A DNA stretch of 64,000 bases from Rhyacophila brunnea (GCA_022495005.1 JAGYXB010000196.1:62001-126000), one strand, 5' to 3'; numbered from the stretch's first letter, positions 10,320 through 22,200 are shown. Notes: generated by a model from the letters alone, not told the origin. Program-made: numbers and translations.

Positions 10320-10985
10320 TGTACATAATGTTTGAAAAAACACTGCATTATCAATACTATTACCATATCGTAAAGTTTTAATGGCACCTCAATATAAATA
10401 TTATTGGTAGGTGTGTATAATGTAAGTATAAAAGTAATAATAATTCAGGTTTAATATGAAAACATACGTCTTTCTCTGGTGGCAGTGAAACTAAAATGTG
10501 AATAACGTCCGTAATGTTAGAAAACAAAAATTAATTATGTACCTACCTACCTGTTGTGAAGTGTTTTGTATCCCTTCTTAAAAATATTATTGCCATTTTG
10601 ATAAAAAATAATTGCCTACTTAACTTTATTATCTCTATGCAGGCTACTTACCTACCTATAATAGTGTGATCAATGTTTTTTAACATAATCAATATGTTAT
10701 AAAGCTACGAGTCGTATTGGGGATACTTGCAAATTACATAAATCAAAATTTTATTAAATTGATCATAGACAAATAATTAGAGATATTAGGTGTACCTATA
10801 ATAATAGAAATAATATGTATATTTATTGACTTTAAATTCGTAGGACGATATATTATTTTTGTTATTTATATTTTAGATCAACGGCATAAAAGCATTGGAT
10901 GTCGTTTCAACAAAGATTGAAATACTGAAAAAGATGCCAACAATAAATTATTATTAATCTCCTGGTGGTGCAAAAGATGATTTTG
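10320..10985 (+). pseudogene. Decayed duplicate of NAAT exon 1 with its 5' flank
   Basis: This matches 18650-19250, which contains NAAT exon 1. Shared blocks in the same order are CGTAAAGTTTTAATGGCACC, ATAAAGCT, GTCGTATTGGGGATACTTGC and TATTTTAGATCAACGGCATA. The exon-like part starts at 10877 after an intact TTTTAG acceptor and reads INGIKALDVVS. It then loses exon 1 sequence, gains AATAAATTATTATTA and hits TAA. The GTATGT donor is not conserved. It is therefore a nonfunctional partial duplicate 8.3 kb upstream of the real exon. Confidence 0.7.
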
Positions 10986-11439
10986 CATGGCACGCATTTG
11001 AAGAGAAATAAAATACATATAATAATAATAAATGACAGATCGCATTGTACAAAAAATAGCAGGCGAATACTCTTCAAGAATAAGCATTACGTTTATTTTA
11101 AATATATAATTGGGTGGGTCGGTCCTTAGACTTTATGCGTCACATATAATATTATCACACTAACATCATCAGGCGGCGGAGGATGCCGAACCTCTAATTT
11201 TGATCAATTTACGATGCTTGAGACCAGTGTAGCGAGAGAATGCCTCATCTGATCGGAGCAATTCTCGTGTCAATTTGTGATATAAGAACCAAACTAATTA
11301 ATACATTAAGAACCAATTTAATTTCTACCCACAAAAAATGACTGCACCAAATAAGAAACAAAAACTTAAAAGGTGATAAAGCTATATTTTTTTTGCAATG
11401 TTCTGTGCATGGTATCTAGAACATCATCATTATTTTAAT

Positions 11440-11556
11440 AGATTTTTTAAAAACTATTTTTTCTCGTGAAAAACTGCTCGGCACGTCAGACAGTTGAAAA
11501 ATAATATTAGGGAAATTTTGGCACGCGTACATAAAAAGGTTCGCCAACCCTGATAT
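11440..11556. repeat. Fragment of the 'GGTGGCGAACC' hAT family
   Basis: The sequence AAATTTTGGCACGCGTAC followed by AAAGGTTCGCCAACCCTG is the right terminus of the family seen complete at 43739-45052. The left terminus is not present. Confidence 0.55.
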
Positions 11557-11716
11557 AGATTGTAGGTGATGGTAAGATCGATACGGTAGGTGACTTTTAA
11601 AAACTGAATTTACAACTATTAGGGCGTTGGACTCCATGAAGAGTTATAGCACTGTCATCTTTCAAGGTGTAGTCTAAATTCGTAACAATGACTAGTTGTT
11701 AACCATTCACTACTAA

Positions 11717-11954
11717 CAGCGGTTGAAATGGAAAAGTTTACGAACCGGAGCGCTCGACAGTATTCTGAAGATATTAATATCGTTATCACATTTTATGTCT
11801 ATTTTATAAAAATAAATGTGTTAGATTTTCTATTATAATATGGTATAATTGGCTATTATAATATAATATTAAATATTATATTTTCCACGAGACGGAGCGA
11901 TAATTTTACCGATGTCACGAACCAGAACGGTGCTCCGGTGCATTTCGAGCCCTG
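11717..11954 (-). mobile_element. hAT MITE family 'CAGGGCTCGAAATGG', complete inverted copy
   Basis: The element runs from CAGCGGTTGAAATGG to GCATTTCGAGCCCTG. It is flanked by actactaa (11709-11716) and accactaa (11955-11962), an 8-base duplication with one mismatch. Its 238 bases are close to the sister copies (236 and 244). Confidence 0.85.
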
Positions 11955-12184
11955 ACCACTAAATCCAGTTCAGGGATTTAGAAGCGGAAAAAAACGTACC
12001 TGGTTAATACACAAATTGTGTATTGTGTAGGCTTGCATTTTAATACATTTTATTAATAAAAAGACAAAGATAAACTTACAATTAATAAAAACGTTATAAA
12101 ATACGCATTCGTTCAAGTATCTCATCTTACTATTTATTACATAAGTATTAATTCCATTGTTTATCATTTAGCTGTCAACGGCTG

Positions 12185-12918
12185 GTCGGCCCCAAGTGGA
12201 CACATTGACGCCAGTAGATGTGTTCATAGCAAAAGTTGGGAAATGCCAAACTGCCAGCAAGTCCCATCTGCTGGCCTCCCCGCGGCGACCTCCGGACAAT
12301 GCAGCGTAAGCTGTAGCTAACAGCAAGGGGCGAAGGGCGAGTGACTGGCGCCATAAAACTGGCCTTCTGGCTAAGGGAAGGAAATCCCCAACAGAAGAAC
12401 CTGGTCGAGCCGACCTTCAGGGCCCTCGTGGCTCAGGCATCGGGAGCGCTGGGCTAATCACCTTGCCTCCTTAAACGAAACAGATTAACAAAACACCTAC
12501 ACAGCAGCCTCAGACGACAACCGGCTCTGTAAAACGATGACCTTGCATGGAAATGGACTTTGAAACAGGTAGATTAATCCTCTCTAACAACTCGAGTATG
12601 CGCATTGGGACATATTATAATGTTCGCACCCTGCGTACCCCCGGAAAGGACCTGCACGCCACACGCATCATGCACACCTACGGTGTGGACATCATAGGGC
12701 TGAGCGAAGTGCGCTGGAAAGGAGCCGGGAGAAAGTTGATTGAGGGTTACTCTATTGTCTACTCAGGTCAGGAGCAATACCATCGCCAGGGAGTGGCAGT
12801 ATTGATGTTAAAGAGAGCGGCCCATTGCCTCGTGAAATGGGAACCAATCTCGGTGATACGTGCGTCTAGCGTGGGGATTTTGTTGTTCAACTATATGTTG
12901 AAAGGCAGTTGTTGTTGA
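12185..12918 (+). pseudogene. RTE-clade retrotransposon 5' end: leader and endonuclease remnant
   Basis: A GC-richer leader (12185-12545) is followed by an open frame from 12547. It contains MRIGTYYNVRTLRTPGKD, GVDIIGLSEVRWKGAG and YHRQGVAVLMLK, the first blocks of the APE-type endonuclease of RTE/BovB-like elements. The normal first block reads GTWNVRTL; here W is replaced by Y plus an extra residue. The frame ends at 12918 with unrelated sequence, so the copy is 3' truncated and inactive. Matching 3' ends of this clade occur at 22.2, 24.4 and 42.0 kb. Confidence 0.75.
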
Positions 12919-12965
12919 AAGTCAATTGAAAAGAGAGCCCTATAATATTTAATCAAAGTTGAATT

Positions 12966-13245
12966 GAACGTACAGACCTACAAACTTATCTAAAGAATGG
13001 GATGGGGGAGCCACGGTCGAAAACTACCCAATCAAGACTCGTATATTTAAGGACGCCATTTTGAAAATTTTATTCGAATGTCAGATTTTGTCCAGTTACG
13101 AGCCTTGATTGGGTAGTTTTCGACAGTGGCTCTGTAACAGGACAAAATCTGACATTCGACTGAAATTTTCAAAATTGCGTCCTATGGTAGTTTGTAGTTC
13201 CATATTTCGCCATTCTACAGATAAGTTTGTAGGTACCTACTTTTG
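12966..13245. repeat. Element with interleaved inverted repeats (A-B-A'-B')
   Basis: Four blocks occur in the order A (13008-13041), B (13051-13093), A' (13099-13132), B' (13140-13182). A' is the reverse complement of A (32 of 34), and B' of B (40 of 43). Outer inverted ends ACAAACTTATCT (near 12982) and AGATAAGTTTGT (near 13219) flank them. The related element at 42577-43055 has A followed directly by B'. Confidence 0.8.
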
Positions 13246-13789
13246 TCGATTGAACAGTGAATTGTATTATCATTCGAGTCAAATGGTTGCCTAGCATGTT
13301 GCCTAGATAAGAGTAACCAAGGTGATAACAATCAATAATCTACCTTGATTCATTGGGGTCTCTCTAAATCGTATATTGCTCTAAATTTTAGTTTCACACG
13401 TACCTACGTACTTGTTAATAAATTTTATTCAGTGAATAAATCATAATAATATGATTTAAGAATGTAGCATTCGTTATTGAATTCGTACAACGTGGCGTTC
13501 ACCCCTCACCTTCGTAATAAGTGCCACTGAATGCCAAACGGGGTAGACCCGAGTCATGGAGGAGGCTTCTGCTCGACAGCCAAATCAATTGGGTCACAAG
13601 GTACCAACGAATTCTACATAGGTAATATTGTTACTTATTTAATAATTCTATGATTAGCTACTATTTCGAGGCTCTCTTTTAAGCATTCTGATGAATCGGT
13701 TGCGTCATCTGCACTAAAGAAAATCGCTGCTGAAAAAATACGCATTTAAAATATTTTGACACATCTTGACGAAGCGACCGCATCATCTT

Positions 13790-14033
13790 TAGCGCTCGGA
13801 ATGGACCTGAACGTACCGGAGCTCAGCTCCTGTTCATGAAATTCCCGAGATTATCGCTATGTATCGCGGAAAAAATAAATATATAAAAGACAGTTACTAT
13901 ATTTGACCGTCTGAGCGTGGTATGTATATTTATATTATAATACATACCTACAATAATTATTACATAAATATGTAAATATTTTCGTAAAATTATCGAGCGC
14001 TCCGGTTCGTACAATCTTCCATTTCAAGCGCTG
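13790..14033 (+). mobile_element. hAT MITE family 'CAGGGCTCGAAATGG', copy 3
   Basis: The ends TAGCGCTCGGAATGGACC and CCATTTCAAGCGCTG match the family. The flanks are atcatctt (13782-13789) and atcatctg (14034-14041), an 8-base duplication with one mismatch. It is 244 bases long and noncoding. Confidence 0.75.
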
Positions 14034-14516
14034 ATCATCTGCTTCATGGAAACCGCCGCAGTTCATCAGGAAATGGATGAACAGAAAACATATTATTGTT
14101 TTAATGTGGTTATGTATAAATAATATCTGAATATTATTTTGTTGTCATATTGTTATAGGAGGAAATACAATGATTTTGCCTTGAATCGAGCACATTGCAT
14201 ACATAATGATTAAGTACGAAATAATTCTGAGTATTCTAGTTACGGCTATAATAATAATAGTATTTATGTTTTTTTGCAAACTATTGAAATGCTTACAATT
14301 TGGTACATTATTATTTTTTATTTATTTGAAAAAGACACGTTGAGTACCTACATAACAAATTATTAATTCAGAACGTTCACAACATGACATTTAGAATAAA
14401 AATTACAAGTAACCAGTTAGAGATAAAACAAGGTAGAGAAAAAAACAAAGCAAAAATAGTTTTATATAAAAGAAATAAGATTTAAAAAAAACAACAATAA
14501 TTCAAAAAAATACAAA

Positions 14517-15243
14517 TTAAACAATAAAATAGAATTTAAAAAACATAATATATAATGGATCGCAAAAAATATCAGCATCTCTAGGGAGCGCATTGACCAG
14601 CCGCACAGCCCTCGCTATTGATGCCTGGTGAGCCTGACATGAGGAAACAGCTTTCACCCAAAATAGGTCATGGCTGCTGCGACCACGCATGTAATTGACG
14701 GGTGCGTAAAAATTCAAATTCTCTAGAATATCGGGATTGAAAACGATACCACGTGAGAGCAGGGAAAAATGCTTTAAGAGCAGAAGTGACCTACGAGCTT
14801 CATGAGAATGAAAGGCGAGCATGCCTTGAAGAAAGTTAGTAGGAAAATACTCGTTTAAGAAGGTGTCAAAAGGAAAATAATTACTTATAAACTTTAAAAT
14901 AAAGATGACGAAGAAATTTTTTCTGAACACGCTCTAAAACAAGCTTATAGGAAAACTCATAAGGACTCCAGATAATGGAGCCATACTCAAGAATACTCCG
15001 TACTAACGACACATAGAGTGTGCGTAAAACAGTTGGATTCTTGAATGACTTGGCTTGTATCATGACAAATCCTAGAAGCTTGCTCGCACGCAATGCCGTA
15101 GAAGTGATGTGTGAGCGAAATGATAAACGTGAGTCAAACAATATGCCAAGATCTTTAATTTCTGATTGACGCTTCAGTAATCTATTTAACATATTGTAGT
15201 TGAATATAATTGGAGATCTTGATTTCGAAAAGCTAATACACAT
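14517..15243 (-). pseudogene. Jockey/CR1-like non-LTR reverse transcriptase C-terminal remnant
   Basis: Two overlapping minus-strand frames together match the end of the reverse transcriptase and the C-terminal region. The first holds SEIKDLGILFDSRLSFRSHI and LVRSILEYGSIIWSP, typical of this clade. The second holds HEARRSLLLLKHFSLLS and AIARAVRLVNALP-like sequence ending DIFCDPLYIMFF. A frameshift near 14900 separates them and the 5' two thirds are absent. A sister fragment lies at 61046-61345. Confidence 0.75.
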
Positions 15244-15261
15244 TTGTCAGTATTAAATTCG

Positions 15262-16390
15262 AGTTTATTTTTTTTTCGCCCAAATTTCAATTGAATTGGG
15301 ATTATTTCGTAATATGTGACAATCTAATTCACTGCGAATTGACGCATATAATTTTAAATTATGTTATAGCACAGCTGTTTAACCAAGCGCGATTTAAATC
15401 ACATGCAATTGTGTTTATGACGAACTAGGGCCGCAGATAAAGGCAGGGCTGCTATATCCAATAGATCAAGTATACACAACAGGATCTACAATATGGGTAG
15501 GTACCTAAACAAAACTATAACGAACGAAAAATAGATAATATTTTAATGATGAAAACAATTCAGGTGATTTGAGTCACGTTTTTTAATGCGTTTAAAATCA
15601 CTGATGAATGACTGCATTACCGAAACGCAAACTTTTTTGTTGTTGTTTGACAAATGCAAGGCCTACTACTTCTAGTCATTGGGGGCCTTTTTTCGTAATA
15701 GTTTGAAATCAAGAAAATATTCACTGACGTCCCTTGGGAGAGGCCATGACACGAAACTCTAAATTTAGACAGTAGGTAGGTACTGAGATATCCCGGGTCC
15801 TGTGGCTAGCTCGGGATGTTGGTAGGACCCGGGATTCACAAAAATTAAATAATAAATAGAAATAGGTAGCAGTAAAATGAAAAAGTCTTGATTGTTTCGT
15901 TCAGAGAACGTGGTTTTTATATTTTAGCTATATCGACACACCATCAATTCACAATATTATTCTTACACATTTCCGTCACTTAATATTACTGCTTAATCTC
16001 TAATTCTCTATATCCGTTTATCTAACTAATTTTTCACGTCCATGCGTGGTTATGTCGTTTCTTTTTTTCCCCCGAGTCGTGAGGACCGATGTTGCCTATT
16101 TCAATGGCGACCCTCTACTCTCTACTGACTTTTTTCTATCGAACAGTGCTGCCATCCTTCCCTTGCATACTCCTTATTATTAAATCTCTTTTGCTTTCGT
16201 CTCTTTTATTCGGCAAATCACATTCTTCTCTGACATACTATTATTATAATTAGATACAATTCTTACGTGCTAGGTACATGTTGAATATTTTGACAGTTAA
16301 TCAAAGAATTTTGGACGTACGTACGCCCATTGTTGACTAGGAGATCAGGTGATATGGTTATACCTAATAAATAATTTAATCTATCAGGAG
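15262..16390. other. Intergenic, no gene recognised
   Basis: This is AT-rich sequence with short TE scraps only. One is CACTGACGTCCCTTGGG at about 15722, resembling a GTGACGTCCC hAT terminus. No exon with host-gene similarity is seen on either strand. Confidence 0.5.
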
Positions 16391-16399
16391 AGGCCCAAT

Positions 16400-16790
16400 A
16401 ATCATGGGTGTGACAGTACCCACTAGTGCTATCCAGACGTATTCTGCAGGCACCAAACGCAGAGACTGCAACCGTCGCACTGGACTAGCCAGTTCCTCAC
16501 CGGCCATGGCAACTTCGCCGCCAAGCTTCATGGGTTTCGCTCAATCGAAGATGGGCCGGGTTGTACCTGCGGGCATGACCAGCAAGACGCTGAACACGTC
16601 CTTTGGGATTGCCCGGGTCCGTCCTCACACGGGCCCAATTGGCCACGCGGACCTGATTGCAATAGGGGCCAATTTTGCGGCATTTGAAAAATTTGCAGCG
16701 TCATTATCATATCATCAGTACGCGGGTACATAGGGCGCATCACGCCGGCGGCCAGCAGAGCTGGATCTCACTTTCTCACTTTCTTTCTAG
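16400..16790 (+). pseudogene. R1/LOA-like non-LTR C-terminal zinc-motif remnant
   Basis: The frame beginning at TTCCTCACCGGC (16493) reads FLTGHGNFAAKLHGF, then CTCGHDQQDAEHVLWDC. This is the C-x-C-x7-H-x4-C motif after RNase H in R1-related elements. The frame closes soon after and no upstream domain is intact. The longer open frame starting at 16404 is out of register with the conserved motif. Confidence 0.65.
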
Positions 16791-17139
16791 AGTCAATCTA
16801 AGCACCGAGGTGCATGGTTGCAAATAATCGGTCCCGTGCGGCTCCGTTCGTGACGAAATGTGAGCAATTAAATATTCATTATGTCGCAATACAGCGCTGT
16901 GGAAGGCGGCCGTGCATAATCCACGACTGTACAGACACGGCGGGTGGAGGAGGGTGTAGTACCTAGTGCTAGTTATTTCTCGTACTTCGAATGCGATATG
17001 ATGAACAGTTGATTGTTGCATATTGAAGTAAATGCTGAGAATTTTTACAAAATAGAAAATCTTCATTTATTGCGAACCACACAAAAATAGACTTCACCAA
17101 ATCAACCCACCCCATACCAGAGTAGATCTCAATCATGCT

Positions 17140-17565
17140 TATCATAAGGCTCTGAAATATGGCCCCCACATCTTCAAGAAGTATGCGGGGCCCCCTACCA
17201 ATCTCTAAGGTTAAAGACAGTGTGATACTCTCCAGTAGCATTTTCCAAATGGTGTTTGAGGTAAAATTAATGGTATCCAGTGTATTTTTAGCGGTTTTTT
17301 GTATTTTTTTAAATACATCCACTTGAATTATGACTAGTGCTTGGGTTAGGAATAATTAGTTGTCGAGTATTGACACACAACAATCACAAATTACATCCCT
17401 CCCACAATCACTTTTAAACTGTTAATACTCGCGAAGTGAAATAGAGCCGCATGCTACTTTTTTACAATTAGGGCAAATTTCTAATGTGTGTTTATATCAC
17501 GTACCTGATTGACCTGCCACACCCCCCCCCCCCCCTGGGGCCTTTGACCTTTGTTAACCTTTGTT
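17140..17565 (-). mobile_element. hAT-like 'TGGCCCCCAC' family, degraded inverted copy
   Basis: GCGGGGCCCCCTACCAATCTC and the following GGTTAAAGACAGTGTGATACTCTCC match the inner end of the family in inverted orientation. The outer end is a C-run (17521-17536) next to CTGGGGCC. The same family sits at the equivalent place in the related 'accggtatt' element at 51 kb. Confidence 0.55.
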
Positions 17566-18322
17566 ATAGATTAATTGGAAATATTTGCGACGAATATTTT
17601 CTTTTTCGAAATATGTTAATAATAATTCATCGCGATAATTCTATGAGTACCTACCTACCTATATTTGAAGAGTTTTGTTTAAGGCCATACATCAGTTGAG
17701 ACACGGTCTAAAAGATCGTCGCTAGGCGATGCGCGGATTGCGGGACGCGGGTGCAAATGAGGCATGTCAAACCAAATATAATTTGTGTTATAAATCCAAC
17801 ATGTGTCCATTTAATGTTCTGTTTATTGTTTTATCAGTAACAATAATAATAAATTCATTGACATGTTTTCTTTTTAAAGTAAATGGGTAACGTTTTAAGT
17901 CATCTTTACACGATTTAAGAATTATTACGGCCGTCGCCATCATGAACCAAAATGACGTGTTTCCAGCTCTACATTCTCTCTCCGAATGGGAGCGAGTGCA
18001 AAATTTCGTCGCTCCTATGGTTGAAAATTATTTGCCGTTTCACTGATGAATCACCTTAATGTTATTTAATTTTTGTTGATTTCAGTCTATATATTTGCGT
18101 TTTAGTAGCATAAAACTAGGTATACACTAAATTTAATATACAATAATATAGTAGTAAGTAATGAAAAAATAACGTTCAATTCATTTTTGAAAAAAACATA
18201 TACGTGTATGCTTTCTTAATACTGAAAATACCGGTATTTTGGATTATTGAAACCGGTATTTCGGTATAGATAAATAATTGAATACAGGTTTTGAAATACC
18301 GGTATTGCAATCCCTATTTGGA
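17566..18322 (+). mobile_element. hAT-like 'GGGATTGCAATACCGG' family, 3' part, interrupted by a MITE
   Basis: GTTATAGATTAATTGGAAAT and TTTCTTTTTCGAAATATG, then (after the MITE at 17683-18055) TTTCAGTCTATATA and the terminus AAATACCGGTATTGCAATCC. This matches 51306-51712 block by block. The left terminus is missing. Confidence 0.65.
17683..18055 (+). mobile_element. piggyBac-like MITE with TTAA target duplication, copy 1
   Basis: TTAA lies on both sides (17679-17682 and 18056-18059). The ends are GGCCATACATCAGTTGAG and, inverted, GGTGATTCATCAGTGAAAC. It is 373 bases long. The homologous sequence at 51449-51456 lacks the insertion and retains a single TTTAAG site. Sister copies are at 23922-24299 and 55225-55588. 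Confidence 0.85.
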
Positions 18323-18354
18323 ATATACCTATAAGATTATTATTACACGTACGG

Positions 18355-18600
18355 TGGCCACGCGGCTTAAGCGTTGGACTATCACGGCGTGGGTCCCAGG
18401 TTCGAATCATAGGTCTGGCAAGTACATATATTGTTTTTCAATTTGTGTGTGAGTCAGGGTATGAACCTAATATGTTGAGCAAGTGGCTGACATCCATTTA
18501 TCGTAGAAACAAAATCTGTTAATACAAACCTTTACTCTGTGGAGACCCATATGATCATATTAGGATCGGACATGGTCGGGGAAAAAAATAAGATTATAAT
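18355..18600 (+). repeat. SINE-like repeat, family S2 (tRNA-derived)
   Basis: The head GGTGGCCACGCGGCTTAAGC and B box GGTTCGAATCA are followed by TGTTTTTCAATTTGTGTGTG, GTTGAGCAAGTGGCTGACAT and CTCTGTGGAGACC. A second copy is at 31893-32805, split by a hAT element. Confidence 0.65.
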
Positions 18601-19148
18601 ATTCCTACATGCGTTTAATGATGATGAAATGCGTTGTGCGCGATTTGCATAAAAAAATGTACGTCAGGCCAATGCGACACTGTTTGAAAGAACACTGCCT
18701 TATCAATTTACCATATCTATACAATCGTAAAGTTTTAATGGCACCCCAATATAAGCATTACATTGAATATGAAAACATAAGTCTTTCTCTTGTGGAAGTG
18801 TAATGTAATGTGATATATGTATGTCAGTTCTCGTGTGAAAATTATATTAAGATTAATTATGTACCGTAAATTGTTTCATACGCGTTTTCCAAAAATATTA
18901 TTACCAATTGCTCAATTGACTTCATGTATATAATATCATTATCTATGATATTATTTTTTTAGCCATAATCAATAGATTATAAAGCTTCGTGTCGTATTGG
19001 GGATACTTGCAAATAAATTACCTACATCAGAAGTTAAATAACATGATCACAAATAAGTCAGAGGTATTATAATATAATAATATTCTTAAATAAGTATGTT
19101 AACTGACTAAATTCGCGGGACGATAATAATCCGTTAATTATATTTTAG

Positions 19149-19274
19149 ATCAACGGCATAGAAAACATTGGATATCATGTCAATGAAGAGGACCTTACAG
19201 AACGAAATACTGACCATGCCGAAAAATCTCCTGATGATGGAAAAGAGAAAGTGGGTGATGATAAGACTGATAAG
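19149..19274 (+). CDS. NAAT exon 1 (cytosolic N-terminus)
   Basis: It holds 42 codons in phase 0 from acceptor TATTTTAG to donor GTATGT. They are acidic and hydrophilic ([20 protein letters not shown] onward), as expected for a cytosolic SLC6 N-tail. There is no in-frame ATG, so it cannot be the first coding exon. A repeat starts about 15 bases into the following intron. Confidence 0.8.
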
Positions 19275-22200
19275 GTATGTGCATTTTATCACGTTTTACT
19301 TAGCCCGTATTCTTGTTTGTCCGGTGGTTGTTTGTCCAGTACAAATCTTGAAATCGATTTTTAACTAACTTCCCGACTAGCTAGACATTCGAAACTTTTA
19401 GAATATATCAGAACACGATGCCAATGCATTATTTTAATACGTTTAGCCATCTTTAAGTAAAATTGAATTCATTTTTAGTGAAATCTGTTTTGTATGAAAA
19501 GTTATTTCGGAAGAAATCCGTGAAAAGTAAAATACTATTATTGGTTGATAAGGAGGTGGTCCTAGCAACTAAATTATTAATATATAGATACGTGCGTTAC
19601 TATGGAAATCATAATGACATTTCAGTATTCTATATTATTTGTTTGTTTGTTGCAAAATAGCAAAAAAAATATTTGTTGACATTTGCCTCGTTTTTCCTAA
19701 ATAGAATTGTCAAGTTTATATGATTCAACAGAAAATTTAAAAACGTGGTATATGAAAAGTTCTTTGTATCTTGTAATTATTTAAAACTGGCTTCACAACC
19801 TTTGGGTGTAGGCCTCATTGCAGTAGCGAAGGGTGCAGTTAAACATTGTCATTTAAATGTATTTGTTTTCATTGAACTAAGGCTACAATGTGTACATAGT
19901 TTTTTTTAAATACAATTAAACCCTGTCTGATACAAGACATAGTAGATGATATTAAAAAATATTCATTTATCTATAAAATATCTAAAATTATGCCATTTAA
20001 CCATACATAATTTTAGATATTTCTTACGAAAACTAACCAACACCATCTGTAATAATATAATATATCATATTCTTAATTCAACGAAAATTTATATTTAAAA
20101 TATAATTTATATGAAATCTTGAACCAATATTGAAGCTCGATTTGATATTAATAATAATTATTTCAAGTTATACATATTTATATTTTTATAAAAATCGATG
20201 TTTTTTTTAAATAAACATAAAAATATTAAAACTATGAATTAGTCAAAAATCTGTATGAGGAAAAATTTAAAACTTAATAACTTAACTAATTTTTTATAAT
20301 AAATATGACCATAAAATATAATGTAATAACAACGTAACTGTAGACATAAATATTATGTACTTAACAAATTCAGGTTTTTTTTTTGCAATTGTACTTAAAT
20401 TTATCTTTGACTTAAATTTCTTTTTAAAGTTTTCAGATACATATTTATTAATTAATACAGTTGAAATTGTAAAATTATCAAAAAAATGTCTCAAATTGCA
20501 AGCTTCGTATTTTTCCGCTAGGTGCCTCAGTTGGTATAATCATCCCCCTTAAGGGCGGCACTTTGCCTAAGTACGTCATTGAGTTCAAATAACTTTTGGA
20601 AGAAATAATGAATAACCCCTCGGCTTCGACATTGCTAAAGGGGTTAGGAAAACCTATCATAATATAGTTACAATATTATTATATTCATTTAAAGGGGTGA
20701 CAGTGGCGATGGACCCAGTCATTTAATACGCCTATGGACAGTCATAAAAGGACATAATATTGAATAAAAATCAGACGTATCTTTCATAATCAGAAATGCT
20801 ACGTAAATACGAAATATTAATGCTGTATAATATTATGTTTAGGCATCCAAGCCCGATGAAAGGCCAACCTGGTCCAATGGCTTGGAGTTCCTGATGTCTT
20901 GCATCGCGATGTCGGTAGGCCTCGGAAACATCTGGAGGTTTCCTTTCACAGCATTCGAGAATGGAGGAGGAGCATTCTTGATTCCTTATATCATCGTCCT
21001 GTTGCTGGTTGGAAAGCCTATGTATTATCTGGAGATGATCCTGGGTCAGTTTTCTGGAAGGAATTCCGTCGTTGTTTGGGAGGTGAATCCAGCAATGCGA
21101 GGTAAATAATTTAATGTATAATTTGTATATACGAGGGGGCGTTCATAATTTATCTACTTCAGCGGGAAAACAGTGATAGATTAAAATAATAATTTCAATT
21201 TAGAGAGCGCTTATGACCAGTTAATAATAAGGCCAATAGTTAAAGTTTGTCGCAATTAAGCATGGCATTTTTGTAGCATAGTGGTAATCATGGCCCCCAC
21301 AAGGGGGGGGCTGACAGGACTCTATCTTGCCTGGGGGCCCGGCGTGGCAAGCCGACCAGTTAAATGAGAAAAACACACCACAAATTTGCTCTAATAGTAA
21401 AAAAGTCGCCTGCGGCGCTATTTTCCTAAATGATTATTAACATTTAAAAATGTGTCTGTGCGATATAATTTGATGTGATATTTTGATTGATATAATTAAA
21501 TGATAATTCACGCGTAGAATTTTGTTATATAAATATTTTGTGTGTTTTCTGGCGAAGGGTTCCATGTTACTTGGGTATCTACCACAAAAGGAGGTCGCGA
21601 TCAGTGCTTCATAATTTATGCTGAGTGCTGATAACTCAATAAATCAACTGGATTTATTTAAAAATCGGTAAAAACACACGTAATACCCTTAACCCTAGGG
21701 TTCCGTGGAAACCATGTTGGGAATACTGCTGTAAAAAATCACACTGCCCTTAACCTTAGCGATAGGTAGGGGGCCCCGCCATAGATCCTATCCTGGGGGC
21801 CCGCTTTAGGATGTGGGGGCCACTGTGGTAATGCACAGGGCGCGGAACCCAAGAGACATAGGCTCGATTCCTGCCGGTTGTCTTACTTTTTTCGAAAAAT
21901 ATTTTTTCTATTGGCTATATTTTAGAGTGTTTTCAAAATTATGATGTTCAAAAATATGTTAATTTTTCCTTTTGATAATGCAGTTCCACAGTGAATATGC
22001 ATCTAAAAAGAATAATAACTTCATAAATATAAGAAACTATGACAAATTTTATTTCGTCATAAAAAGGTGAAAATATTTTCTTATCGTAAAACAATTAAGA
22101 ATCAGTTTTTTTGGTTAAAAAAATATGCACATTGCATAGGTACCCACCTAAAGCGATCCGCATAAAGAGAATCGTGTATGCTTATCAGTATAACTGCATA

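Noticed and set aside
18216..18410. 64-codon minus-strand frame
   Set aside because: It is composed of the CCGGTATT hAT terminus and a SINE head; no protein similarity.
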